NCBI GenBank assembly: GCA_016707115.1
Contig: JADJIH010000001.1
Location: forward strand, 434,001-498,000
Length of the DNA stretch: 64,000 bases
Direction of reading: 5' to 3'
From: Ignavibacteriales bacterium
GTDB taxonomy: Bacteria; Bacteroidota; Ignavibacteria; Ignavibacteriales; Ignavibacteriaceae
Shown: in pieces, positions 1 through 8,646 of the stretch
How the letters are laid out: each line of letters opens with the position of its first letter
Position numbering within the stretch: position 1 is the first letter of the stretch
Program-made: the position numbers and the translations under genes
The notes under the pieces: model-generated
What the model was told of the DNA's origin: nothing
Database searches by the model: none
The model's input: only the letters and a program-made list of their open reading frames with translations

Positions 1-1
1 A

Positions 2-619
<618 letters not shown>

Positions 620-633
620 GATAAGTATTTATA

Positions 634-1920
634 ATGTTTAAAGTTCTTGTTGTTGCGTATTATTTTCCACCTTTAGGTCTTAGCGGAGTTCAAAGAACTT
701 TGAAGTTTGTGAAATACATGAAGAACTATAACTGGGAACCAACGGTTATCACTACGGGAAAAGTAGCTTATTTTGCTCATGATAAATCATTAAGTAAAGA
801 ATTAGCTGACTCGAATATCAGGATTATTCGAGTATCAGGAAGCAATGAACCTAATTCTATTCTATCGAAATTTGGTACAGTTAAGTTTCCTAGTGAATTT
901 TTACGAAATATTCTTGACAAACTAAGCCAAACTTTTTTTATTCCAGATAATAAAGTATCCTGGGCTAAACTTGCCGCTAAAAAAATAGATGAGATTCTCT
1001 CAGCAGAAAAATTTGATGCACTTTTTATAACATGTCCTCCTTTTTCTGCTTTTGATGTTATTTCAAAACTTAAAAAGAAACATGATGTTCCTTTGTTTGC
1101 CGATTACAGGGATCTATGGTATAAAAGTTATTTTGCTTTTTATCCAACACCATTTCATAAAATAATTCATAAGAGTAAAGAATACCATGCATTAAAAGCT
1201 GCTGATAGAATACTCGTTACAAATAGAAAGATCAAAGAAAAACTTCTTCATACTTATCCATTTTTAACTTTTGATGATGTTGTTATTATTTCTCACGGAT
1301 ACGATCATGAAGATTTTGTAAAGATTCCAGCTCAACCAAAACCACAGAATAAAATGGTTTTAATGTATTCTGGAATATTTATGGTTTATAACTCACCGGT
1401 TTATTTGTTAAAAGCATTTAAACAGTTAACGATAGAACGACCTGATATCGCATCCAACATTGAATTACATTTTGTTGGTTTTCTTAGAAAAGAAAATCAA
1501 AAAGTTATTCGCAAACTTAGATTACAAACTTTTGTGAAAGATCATGGGTACGTGAATCATGATGAATCTATTGCCAAGTTAAAATCTGCAGACGTGCTTT
1601 GGTTTATGGTGGGCAGAAGAAGAAACATTGATGCAATACTTCCTGGAAAGGTTTATGAATACATTGGAGCTAATAAACCAATATTGGCTTGCGTTCCTGA
1701 TGGTGCCGCAAAAATGGCTGTTGAAGAATCGGGAGCTGGATATATTTGCAGCCCTGATAATATAGACGAAATCAAAAATACCATTCTAAAAGTATATGAT
1801 GATTATAAGAATAATAGACTGCCTTATCCATCTGAAGAAGTTTTAGAGAAGTTTCGAAGAGATAATTTAACTGAATTATTAACAAAACAATTCCAACTAA
1901 AACTGAGGGCTGAAGGTTGA
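634..1920 (+). CDS. glycosyltransferase, GT4-like (GT-B fold)
   Basis: Probably transfers a sugar from a nucleotide donor to a cell-surface glycan or lipid acceptor; the acceptor cannot be told. The 428-residue protein begins VLVVAYYFPPLGLSGVQR, the N-terminal loop typical of GT4-like enzymes. Its C-terminal half carries LMYSGIF, then a GKVYEYIGANKPILA stretch and an acidic residue pair (AVEESG) where the donor sits. No signal peptide or membrane segment is seen, so it is cytosolic or peripheral. Its stop overlaps the purD start by one base (TGATG), which suggests co-transcription but not shared function. Confidence 0.85.
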   Translation: MFKVLVVAYYFPPLGLSGVQRTLKFVKYMKNYNWEPTVITTGKVAYFAHDKSLSKELADSNIRIIRVSGSNEPNSILSKFGTVKFPSEFLRNILDKLSQTFFIPDNKVSWAKLAAKKIDEILSAEKFDALFITCPPFSAFDVISKLKKKHDVPLFADYRDLWYKSYFAFYPTPFHKIIHKSKEYHALKAADRILVTNRKIKEKLLHTYPFLTFDDVVIISHGYDHEDFVKIPAQPKPQNKMVLMYSGIFMVYNSPVYLLKAFKQLTIERPDIASNIELHFVGFLRKENQKVIRKLRLQTFVKDHGYVNHDESIAKLKSADVLWFMVGRRRNIDAILPGKVYEYIGANKPILACVPDGAAKMAVEESGAGYICSPDNIDEIKNTILKVYDDYKNNRLPYPSEEVLEKFRRDNLTELLTKQFQLKLRAEG

Positions 1921-3203
1921 TGAATGTTTTAGTTATTGGTTCAGGCGGCAGAGAACATGCTATTGCTCTTAAAATCAATCAAAGTAAAAAACTCAAGTCA
2001 CTCTTTTGTATTCCAGGAAATCCAGGTACTAATAAATTTGCAACCAATTTTAATATCAGTTTAACTGATTATTTAAAGATCTCTGATTTTTGTAACAGTA
2101 AAGAAGTTGATCTCGTTGTAATAGGTCCTGAACAACCTTTAGTTGATGGATTAAGCGATCATTTGAGAAATGAAGGTTTTAAAGTTTTTGGACCATCAGC
2201 TAATGCTGCAAGAATTGAAGCAAGTAAAGCATTTGCAAAAAAAATTATGATTGACGCCGATGTTCCAACTGCAAAGTATATTGAATTTTCATCCTCGCAA
2301 TTAATTGAATCAATTAGTTATTTAGAAAAAATAGATTATCCAACCGTCATTAAAGCTGACGGATTAGCAGCAGGTAAAGGTGTTTTGATTTGCGGCGATA
2401 AATCTGAAGCGGAAGCTGCAATCAGAGAAATATTTGAACATAAGATTTTTGGTGATTCAGGCAATAAATTAATAATTGAAGATTTTCTCGAAGGGGAAGA
2501 AGCCTCTGTATTTGCAATCACAGATGGTGAAAATTTTATTTGTTTACCAGCTGCTCAAGATCATAAAAGAATTGGTGATGGTGACACGGGAAAGAATACA
2601 GGCGGGATGGGTGCTTATGCTCCTGCTCCAATCATAATTGAAAGCTTATCCAAAGAAATTGAAATCAAAATCATCAAACCTGTACTTACTCAAATGGTAA
2701 AGACTGGAAATAAATTTATTGGTTGTCTTTATGCTGGATTGATTATCACAAAATCTGGCCCAAAGGTAATTGAGTTTAATTGCAGATTTGGTGATCCGGA
2801 AACTCAGGTAGTTCTACCAATTCTTAATGGAGATTTTCTGCAACTATTATATTCAGCAGCTTTGGGAAAACTTGACAAAAGTTCAGTTCAATATTCCGGC
2901 GGCTCTTCTGTCTGCGTTGTTGCCGCTTCAAAAGGTTACCCAGATGAATACGTAAAAGGTTTTGAGATTAAGGGGCTTGACTTAAGTGATGATGAAATAA
3001 TTATTTATCATTCCGGAACCAAGGAAGAAAATGGTAAGATTCTGACCAATGGCGGAAGAGTTTTAGGTGTTACTTCGGCAATAAGCACATTTAATCTGGT
3101 TAGTGCTCAGAAAAAATCTTATGAAGCAATTAGCAAAATAAATTTTGATGGTATGTATTATAGAAAAGATATCGCTGAGAAAGCTTTTAAACATCCGAAA
3201 TAA
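1920..3203 (+). CDS. purD: phosphoribosylamine-glycine ligase (GAR synthetase)
   Basis: ATP-dependent ligation of glycine to 5-phosphoribosylamine, the second step of de novo purine synthesis. The ATG at 1920 gives MNVLVIGSGGREHAI, the hallmark PurD N-terminus; a TTG three bases earlier is less likely. ATP-grasp features follow: KADGLAAGKGV near residue 145, GGMGAYAPAP near 235, and EFNCRFGDPETQ near 285, which holds metal ligands. At 427 residues it is the normal length. Together with guaB two genes upstream it gives the left edge a purine theme. Confidence 0.97.
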   Translation: MNVLVIGSGGREHAIALKINQSKKLKSLFCIPGNPGTNKFATNFNISLTDYLKISDFCNSKEVDLVVIGPEQPLVDGLSDHLRNEGFKVFGPSANAARIEASKAFAKKIMIDADVPTAKYIEFSSSQLIESISYLEKIDYPTVIKADGLAAGKGVLICGDKSEAEAAIREIFEHKIFGDSGNKLIIEDFLEGEEASVFAITDGENFICLPAAQDHKRIGDGDTGKNTGGMGAYAPAPIIIESLSKEIEIKIIKPVLTQMVKTGNKFIGCLYAGLIITKSGPKVIEFNCRFGDPETQVVLPILNGDFLQLLYSAALGKLDKSSVQYSGGSSVCVVAASKGYPDEYVKGFEIKGLDLSDDEIIIYHSGTKEENGKILTNGGRVLGVTSAISTFNLVSAQKKSYEAISKINFDGMYYRKDIAEKAFKHPK

Positions 3204-3268
3204 ATTCCAAAAGATCTTTTTATAGTTTCTCTCTCTTCCTTAATTTCACATCAACTATTACAACATAA

Positions 3269-4876
3269 ATGATTCATTTACACGTACATACTAATTTTTC
3301 CTTACTTCAAGGAACTATCAGAATTGATGATCTGATAAAAACCTGTCTTAATCAAAATATCAATTCAATTGCTGTGACGGATACAAATGCAATGAATGGA
3401 TTGATCCAGTTTGCCAAAAAGTGTTATGAAGCAAATATTAATCCTGTTCTGGGCACTTGTATAACAGAAAAAGATAATGAAAAAAAATACATAATTTTTC
3501 TTGCAAAGAATTATGCAGGCTATTCTGATATTTGTAAAATTATCACTCAAAGAAAATTGAATGATGATTTTTCGTTAAATGGATTTATAAACCAGTACTG
3601 GAGAGATTTAATTCTAATTACACCTTTCATTGATTTAATTGAAGGGACTAATAAGAAAAATTCTATTTACGCTGAAATTATTCCAACTTCGCTGAATAAA
3701 AAAAATGCGCTTAAAACATATCAGTTTGCAATCGAAAATAATATTCCGATTGTGGCATCAAATCCAATTTACTTTTTAAAGAAGAAAGATTTCGAAATAC
3801 ATAAACTTATAACTGCAATCAGGTTGAACAAGACAATAGATACTATAACAAAAGAAGATGTTGTAGATGAAGAGTGTTACATTAAAGATCTGACGGAATT
3901 AGAAAAAGTATTTAAAAAAATTCCAGAAGCGATTGAAAACTCAAACGCAATAGCAGATCAATGTAAAGTAGATTTAAAGTTAGGTGATTACAAATATCCG
4001 ATCTTTAAATCAAATCATAAAGAAAATCCTGCAACAATATTGAATACAATTGCGTATGAAGGTTTGAGAAAAAAAATCAAGCTTATTAATCGTGATATTA
4101 AGAATCGTTTGGACAAAGAGTTAAAAGTAATCAGTGAATCTAGACTTTCTGATTATTTTCTAATCGTTTGGGACATAGTGAATGAAGCTAAAAAAAGGGG
4201 AATGATGTTAATTGGAAGAGGTTCAGCCGGCAATAGTCTTGTTGCTTATTGTTTGGGTTTTACACAAATAGATCCAATTAAGCAAAATCTGTTCTTTGAA
4301 CGATTTATGAATAGTGCTCGCAAAAGTCCACCGGATATTGATATAGATTTTTCGTGGAAAGAACGGGATGAAATTGTAAAATATGTTTTTGAAAAATATG
4401 GATATGATCGGGTAGCAATGATTTCGACTACAATTACTTTTCGTGCGCGTTCAGCATTCAGAGAAACAGCGAAGGCATTTGGAATTTCAGAAAGAGAAAT
4501 ATCGAAATACAGCAAAATGATACCCTGGACAAATGCCCAAAATCTTCCAAACATTTCTGTAAAGTTTCCTGAATCACGTGGTTTAGGTTTCGATAGAGAA
4601 CCTTGGAAAACAATCGTAAATCTTGCTTCTAAAATCGCAAACTTTCCGAGGCATCTAAGTATTCACCCTAGTGGAATCGTAATTACTCCTAGTAAAATAA
4701 CCGATTACTGTGCTCTTGAATATGCTAAAAACAAAGGTCTGGGATTGATAATTACTCAGCCTGATATGTATTCACTTGAAGATTTAGGTTTGGTAAAGAT
4801 TGATTTATTAAGTCAGCGGTCTCTTGGAGTATTGAGAGATACAATGGATGTAATAAACAATAATTCTGATAACTAA
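3269..4876 (+). CDS. DNA polymerase III alpha-like protein, PHP and palm/thumb only (half-length)
   Basis: Relative of DnaE, the replicative or translesion polymerase subunit. Residues 1 to about 250 are a PHP domain (HLHVHTNFS, AVTDTNAMNG). Palm and thumb follow: GRGSAGNSLVAY, then the two-Asp motif PPDIDIDF near residue 350, and the third palm Asp in LGLVKIDLLSQRSLGVL near residue 510. The protein stops at residue 535, just after the palm. The fingers, helix-hairpin-helix and OB regions of a full 1000-1200 residue alpha subunit are missing, and the next gene is convergent and overlaps the stop by four bases. Whether it is a functional minimal protein or a clean 3' truncation cannot be decided. 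The reading frame itself is intact. Confidence 0.8.
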   Translation: MIHLHVHTNFSLLQGTIRIDDLIKTCLNQNINSIAVTDTNAMNGLIQFAKKCYEANINPVLGTCITEKDNEKKYIIFLAKNYAGYSDICKIITQRKLNDDFSLNGFINQYWRDLILITPFIDLIEGTNKKNSIYAEIIPTSLNKKNALKTYQFAIENNIPIVASNPIYFLKKKDFEIHKLITAIRLNKTIDTITKEDVVDEECYIKDLTELEKVFKKIPEAIENSNAIADQCKVDLKLGDYKYPIFKSNHKENPATILNTIAYEGLRKKIKLINRDIKNRLDKELKVISESRLSDYFLIVWDIVNEAKKRGMMLIGRGSAGNSLVAYCLGFTQIDPIKQNLFFERFMNSARKSPPDIDIDFSWKERDEIVKYVFEKYGYDRVAMISTTITFRARSAFRETAKAFGISEREISKYSKMIPWTNAQNLPNISVKFPESRGLGFDREPWKTIVNLASKIANFPRHLSIHPSGIVITPSKITDYCALEYAKNKGLGLIITQPDMYSLEDLGLVKIDLLSQRSLGVLRDTMDVINNNSDN

Positions 4877-5313
4877 TTATTAGATTTAAGTTTTAAGAAA
4901 TCTGAACCAAACAAAATCAAGAGAAATGAAGCAATAATCATAAGTGTATTTTCACCAAGCTTCATCATTCCAATTTGAGATCCTTTGCCGAAACAACCAC
5001 AATCGATACTTAACCCGCGAAATAAACTAATTATTATTGTTATCGTAAAAATTGTAAGCATAGAAAATATTATGGTGGAATTTTCTTTTACTGCAATACC
5101 AAATAACATTAAAATTCCGGCAACCAATTCAATCCAGGGTAGAGTAATAGCAAAAATATTTATAGTTTCAATAGGCAGCAATCGATAATTCGCTATTGAA
5201 ATTGCAAACGCTTCAGGATCAGAAATTTTTTCAATTCCGGCATATATAAAAACAAAACTTATAACAATTCTTAAAAAGAGAAGAAGATATTTATTGGAAA
5301 ATAAAATGTTCAT
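4873..5313 (-). CDS. MauE/DoxX-family membrane protein
   Basis: Small integral membrane protein of 146 residues with about four hydrophobic segments. The frame is open further upstream, but ATG 5313 (MNILFSNKYLL) lies 8 bases after the rhodanese stop and is the better start. The motif GLSIDCGCFGKGS between the second and third helices is the paired-Cys signature of MauE/DoxX-like proteins. Family members are linked to thiol or disulfide handling in the envelope. Coupling to the rhodanese just upstream supports a redox or sulfur role, but the substrate is unknown. Confidence 0.75.
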   Translation of the reverse strand: MNILFSNKYLLLFLRIVISFVFIYAGIEKISDPEAFAISIANYRLLPIETINIFAITLPWIELVAGILMLFGIAVKENSTIIFSMLTIFTITIIISLFRGLSIDCGCFGKGSQIGMMKLGENTLMIIASFLLILFGSDFLKLKSNN

Positions 5314-5320
5314 AGGATTA

Positions 5321-5893
5321 TTATTTACTTGCTGGATAATTATTTCTTGTCCATTCGTCATATCCGCCAACATAAACATATACTCGTTTAAATCCCATTG
5401 CAAATAGTTCATCACCTGAAAGAATACTAATATCACAATCTTCACTGCTGCAATAAGTTACCACAATCTCATTTTTGTTTAAGCGGTTTATAACTTCAAC
5501 GTGATTTTCGGATCCATAAAATGGAATATTTATGGCCCCTTTTATATGCCCTTCAGAAAATTCTTCCACTGAGCGTGAATCAATAAATTTTATTCCATCT
5601 TTGAATAACTTGTAAGCTACATCTAATTTAATAGCTTTAGGTTCTGTAAATGGTTCTATGGCACTTTCTACCTTTTTTATAAAAATTGAATCAGAGCGCT
5701 TCGTCTCAGATAAATTTGTTTTTGAAAAAGATGAATCAATTTTATTAAATAGTGTTAAAGAATCGCTTTCCCAATTCAATCTCTTTTCTTCTCTAAGTAG
5801 ACCTAAGCCATTTGGATTAAAATGATTGTAAATCAATGAGAGTAAAATAGATATGATTGTTATAGCAAATATTTTTAAAGATTTTAATTTCAA
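5321..5893 (-). CDS. membrane-anchored rhodanese-like protein
   Basis: Rhodanese-fold protein of 190 residues. The likely start is TTG 5893. An N-terminal hydrophobic segment (ITIISILLSLIY) should anchor it in the inner membrane with the domain outside. The rhodanese domain covers about residues 90-188: FIDSRSVEEFSEGHIKGA, then the active-site loop YCSSEDCDIS with the catalytic Cys, and VYVYVGGYDEW near the end. It probably carries sulfane sulfur or acts on thiols; the donor is unknown. It lies 8 bases ahead of the MauE/DoxX-like gene, so they are read as a two-gene operon. Confidence 0.82.
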   Translation of the reverse strand: MKLKSLKIFAITIISILLSLIYNHFNPNGLGLLREEKRLNWESDSLTLFNKIDSSFSKTNLSETKRSDSIFIKKVESAIEPFTEPKAIKLDVAYKLFKDGIKFIDSRSVEEFSEGHIKGAINIPFYGSENHVEVINRLNKNEIVVTYCSSEDCDISILSGDELFAMGFKRVYVYVGGYDEWTRNNYPASK

Positions 5894-5923
5894 TTATGTA
5901 ATATATTTTTACGATATATAAAT

Positions 5924-5945
5924 AAAACGCCTCCTAAAAGGAGGC
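5924..5945 (-). terminator. hairpin terminator (minus strand)
   Basis: GCCTCC (5929-5934), loop TAAAA, GGAGGC (5940-5945) forms a perfect 6-bp stem. Read on the minus strand it is followed by GTTTTATTTATAT. It would end transcripts arriving from the right, just before the rhodanese gene. Confidence 0.55.
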
Positions 5946-6489
5946 ATATGTACTAAAAAACGGATTCAATTTTGGCAAAATTTGAATTCTTCTTAAAAGC
6001 CTGTAAAATCAATTATTCAAATAACTTATGGACTTTAACTTATTATTTACTTTCCTAGATTTTCTTAATTTTTCCCGCATCTTCTAAAGAAAGTTGGCAC
6101 CTATTTGTCATTTTTTTTTCTGTGCGAAATTAAAGAAGCATATGGTATAAATCAATGAAATTATTTCTTTTTCTTTGGAGCACTGTTCATGTATGCATCA
6201 ATTTCTTCTATTTCTTTACTTACATACATCAGTATTTAAACCACTTGAAAATAAAAACAGTAAGAAGGCAGATATAGTTTTAAATAAACTATTGGCTCAA
6301 CAGAAAAGTCCTAGAATTCATTCAACGAAGTAAGATCAACTACTTATCTGATTGCAAACGAAATAAAAACAGACGTGGCATTGAATGATACAATATAAGC
6401 GAGGTAACGGTTCATCAAAAGAAAAAGCAGTAATAATTATTTTCATAATTATCGTTTCAAATAAATAGGCAATCTTAAATTGATGATTT
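5946..6489. other. gene-poor stretch with short coding remnants
   Basis: No complete gene is seen. On the minus strand 6055-6111 encodes an 18-residue piece (MTNRCQLSLEDAG...) whose wording matches a second piece near 25.2 kb. At 6161-6229 (minus) a 22-codon frame MYVSKEIEEIDAYMN ends in a Lys run and has no ribosome-binding site. On the plus strand 6240-6400 has short open pieces (KPLENKNSKKADIVLNK; YLIANEIKTDVALNDTI) interrupted by stops. This looks like decayed sequence; none of it could be assigned. Confidence 0.4.
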
Positions 6490-6999
6490 TTATTTTAATA
6501 CTTTGAAATACTTTACTTTTTCATTAAAGATCCTTTCAGCCTCTCTCATTCCTTCATACTCCTCCAAAACCCATTGAAAAATTATACCATCTTTAATTGC
6601 AACTATGCCGACTTCATAAAACAATTCATTGTTTTTTATTGTTTCAGAGGTATAATATATCTCATCAATACCATCACGCTTTGTCTGTTCAAATTTTATT
6701 ACCTTTCCATTCCAGCTCTTCGCTGCAGTATGTATGTATCTATATAATAAAAACGCATTATCTTGGGGTTTTTCCTTTAAAATTAGATAAACGCCTACAT
6801 AATGAATATTACTAAAAGCCTCCTCGTAATTATAAAAAACAAATTTACCCGCTGCATTTTCAAATTTTTTATGTAAAACTGGTTGATCTGGGAAATAGGC
6901 CTTAAAGTAACCATCGATTGAGTAAATATTTTGTTCATCTTGTTCTCTGGTGCAGGAGACTATTAGAAGCAGTAAAATTAGTATCGGAATCTTTTTCAT
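6490..6999 (-). CDS. hypothetical lipoprotein
   Basis: A 169-residue protein with a lipoprotein signal peptide: hydrophobic ILILLLLIVSC with the lipobox Cys at about residue 16. It should be anchored in the outer or inner membrane facing the periplasm. The mature part is a mixed alpha/beta sequence (YSIDGYFKAYFPDQP, then YTSETIKNNELFYEVGIV). It resembles small PsbP/DUF-type envelope domains only in a general way, and I do not recognise the family. It precedes no obvious partner; the T9SS protein at 7095 lies upstream in transcription direction. Confidence 0.6.
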   Translation of the reverse strand: MKKIPILILLLLIVSCTREQDEQNIYSIDGYFKAYFPDQPVLHKKFENAAGKFVFYNYEEAFSNIHYVGVYLILKEKPQDNAFLLYRYIHTAAKSWNGKVIKFEQTKRDGIDEIYYTSETIKNNELFYEVGIVAIKDGIIFQWVLEEYEGMREAERIFNEKVKYFKVLK

Positions 7000-7094
7000 T
7001 ATTCTTTCTTTAACGGATAATAAAAAAATAGTACTCTTCTGTGAGATGACTTTATAAAATTTATTTATCGTAGTTACTAATACTTCGTTTGTCG

Positions 7095-8585
7095 CTATTT
7101 CAACAAAAGCATTTTTCTTGTTTGAACAAAATCACCCGCTTGCATCCGATAGAAGTATATTCCTGATGCAGGATACTTAGTACTTGATGCTGGTCCGCCT
7201 GTGGTGGAAAATTCAACTTCATAAGTTCCTGCAGGTTTATATTCATCAACAAGAGTAGCAACTTCTTTTCCAAGTATATCATAAATCCTTAAAGTAACAT
7301 TACAGCTCACTGGTAACTGATAGCTTATAACTGTAGTTGGATTGAATGGGTTTGGATAGTTATTTGATAAACTATAAGCATTTACAGAACTTAAATCCCC
7401 ATTTACTGCTGTTACTGGTGTATATGTATATAAATACTTACCATAATTCACCCAGCCTGAACTATCCCAAATTTGAACAAAAGATTTACTCAGGTTATTG
7501 TTTTCATCATATGTGAATGAATACTCTATATTATTCTCCCAGAAAGAACCAATCCAAGCTTGATCAAGTTGTTCAGTAAGGTTAATGTTTGCATCATATG
7601 TGTATGTAGACTTATATTCATTCACCCAGGTATATCCATCCCAATCTTGCCTGAGCAATTCAATAAGACTATTGTTTGCATCATATGAGTATATTAAATT
7701 TCTATAATTCGCCCAGAAAGAACCATCCCAATTTTGAATTAGAGTTTCAATTAGGTAGTTGTTTCCATCATAAGTAAATGAATACCTATCAATACTCACC
7801 CAGGCAGAGTCATTCCAGTCTTGGTAGAGTGCTTCAGTCTTGTTATTGTTTGCATCATAAGTGTATGAAGACTTATAATCATTCACCCAGTCAAAACCAT
7901 TCCATTCTTCGTAGAGTTGTTCAATCTTGTTATTGTTTATATCATAGCTGTATGAATACTTACCACGAATCACCCAGGCAAAACCATTCCAACTTTGACC
8001 GAGCGATTCAGTCAGGTTATTTTTTGCATCATAGGTGTATGAATACTGCATACTATTCTCCCAGACAGAACCAACCCAGTATTGGATGAGCAATTCAATT
8101 ATATTATTGTTTCCATCATATTCGTATGTATCCTTATTATTATTCACCCAGGCAGAACCATCCCAGAATTGGTAGAGCATTTCAGTCAGGTTATTGTTTG
8201 CATCATATGTGTATGAAAACTTTGATGAATTCTCCCAGGCAGAATTAACCCAATTTTGGCGATTTTCCACTACTAGTAGAAAACCATTACTAAGTATTGT
8301 TTTATTAACGGTTCTCCTTGTATCTATTGATTTAAATCCTACTTCATCAAAAAACTCTATCTGTTGATTTCTCAGTGCCTTCTGCCAATCACTATTTTTA
8401 GATTTAACTGGTAAGGATTCCTCGACATTTATTACTTTTAAATAATCTACATTTGGATTGTGAACTTTCCGAAGTCTCTCAATAGTAGGATTCTCTGGTA
8501 TTACTCCTCTGTTAATTCTATCCTGGGAAAAAGTTGTTAATATAAACAGCAGAAGGAAAAATAAAATTTCCAATATTTTTTTCAT
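7095..8585 (-). CDS. secreted repeat protein with T9SS type A sorting domain
   Basis: Exported protein of 496 residues. Start ATG 8585 has AGGAG just upstream; the longer frame adds 17 unlikely residues. An N-terminal signal peptide (LFFLLLFILTTFSQ) is followed by about nine repeats of 31-32 residues. Each has the core S-Y-T-Y-D-A-N-N-N-L-T-E and a W..G..WVN turn, similar to YD/RHS-type units. The C-terminus (NNYPNPFNPTTVISYQLP, then SGIYFYRMQAGDF and TRKMLLLK) is a T9SS type A sorting domain, so it is routed across the outer membrane. Its ligand is unknown. It lies 61 bases after the next T9SS gene on the same strand. Confidence 0.8.
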   Translation of the reverse strand: MKKILEILFFLLLFILTTFSQDRINRGVIPENPTIERLRKVHNPNVDYLKVINVEESLPVKSKNSDWQKALRNQQIEFFDEVGFKSIDTRRTVNKTILSNGFLLVVENRQNWVNSAWENSSKFSYTYDANNNLTEMLYQFWDGSAWVNNNKDTYEYDGNNNIIELLIQYWVGSVWENSMQYSYTYDAKNNLTESLGQSWNGFAWVIRGKYSYSYDINNNKIEQLYEEWNGFDWVNDYKSSYTYDANNNKTEALYQDWNDSAWVSIDRYSFTYDGNNYLIETLIQNWDGSFWANYRNLIYSYDANNSLIELLRQDWDGYTWVNEYKSTYTYDANINLTEQLDQAWIGSFWENNIEYSFTYDENNNLSKSFVQIWDSSGWVNYGKYLYTYTPVTAVNGDLSSVNAYSLSNNYPNPFNPTTVISYQLPVSCNVTLRIYDILGKEVATLVDEYKPAGTYEVEFSTTGGPASSTKYPASGIYFYRMQAGDFVQTRKMLLLK

Positions 8586-8646
8586 AACATCTCCTACTAT
8601 TGCAATTAAAATAAATCCCCCCTTAGTGAGAGGCATAATTAAATTC

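Noticed and set aside
3365..4554. Minus-strand open frames within the polymerase gene
   Set aside because: Shadows of a clearly conserved plus-strand gene, with no start signals.
7778..8089. Open frame of 103 residues with regular YSPRQNHS units on the plus strand
   Set aside because: It is the antisense of the YD-type repeats in the 7095-8585 gene, so its regularity is only a mirror of that repeat.
7400..8260. Regularly spaced similar blocks that could pass for a CRISPR array
   Set aside because: Period is about 95 bases with diverged, in-frame coding units (YD repeats). No identical short repeats or spacers.
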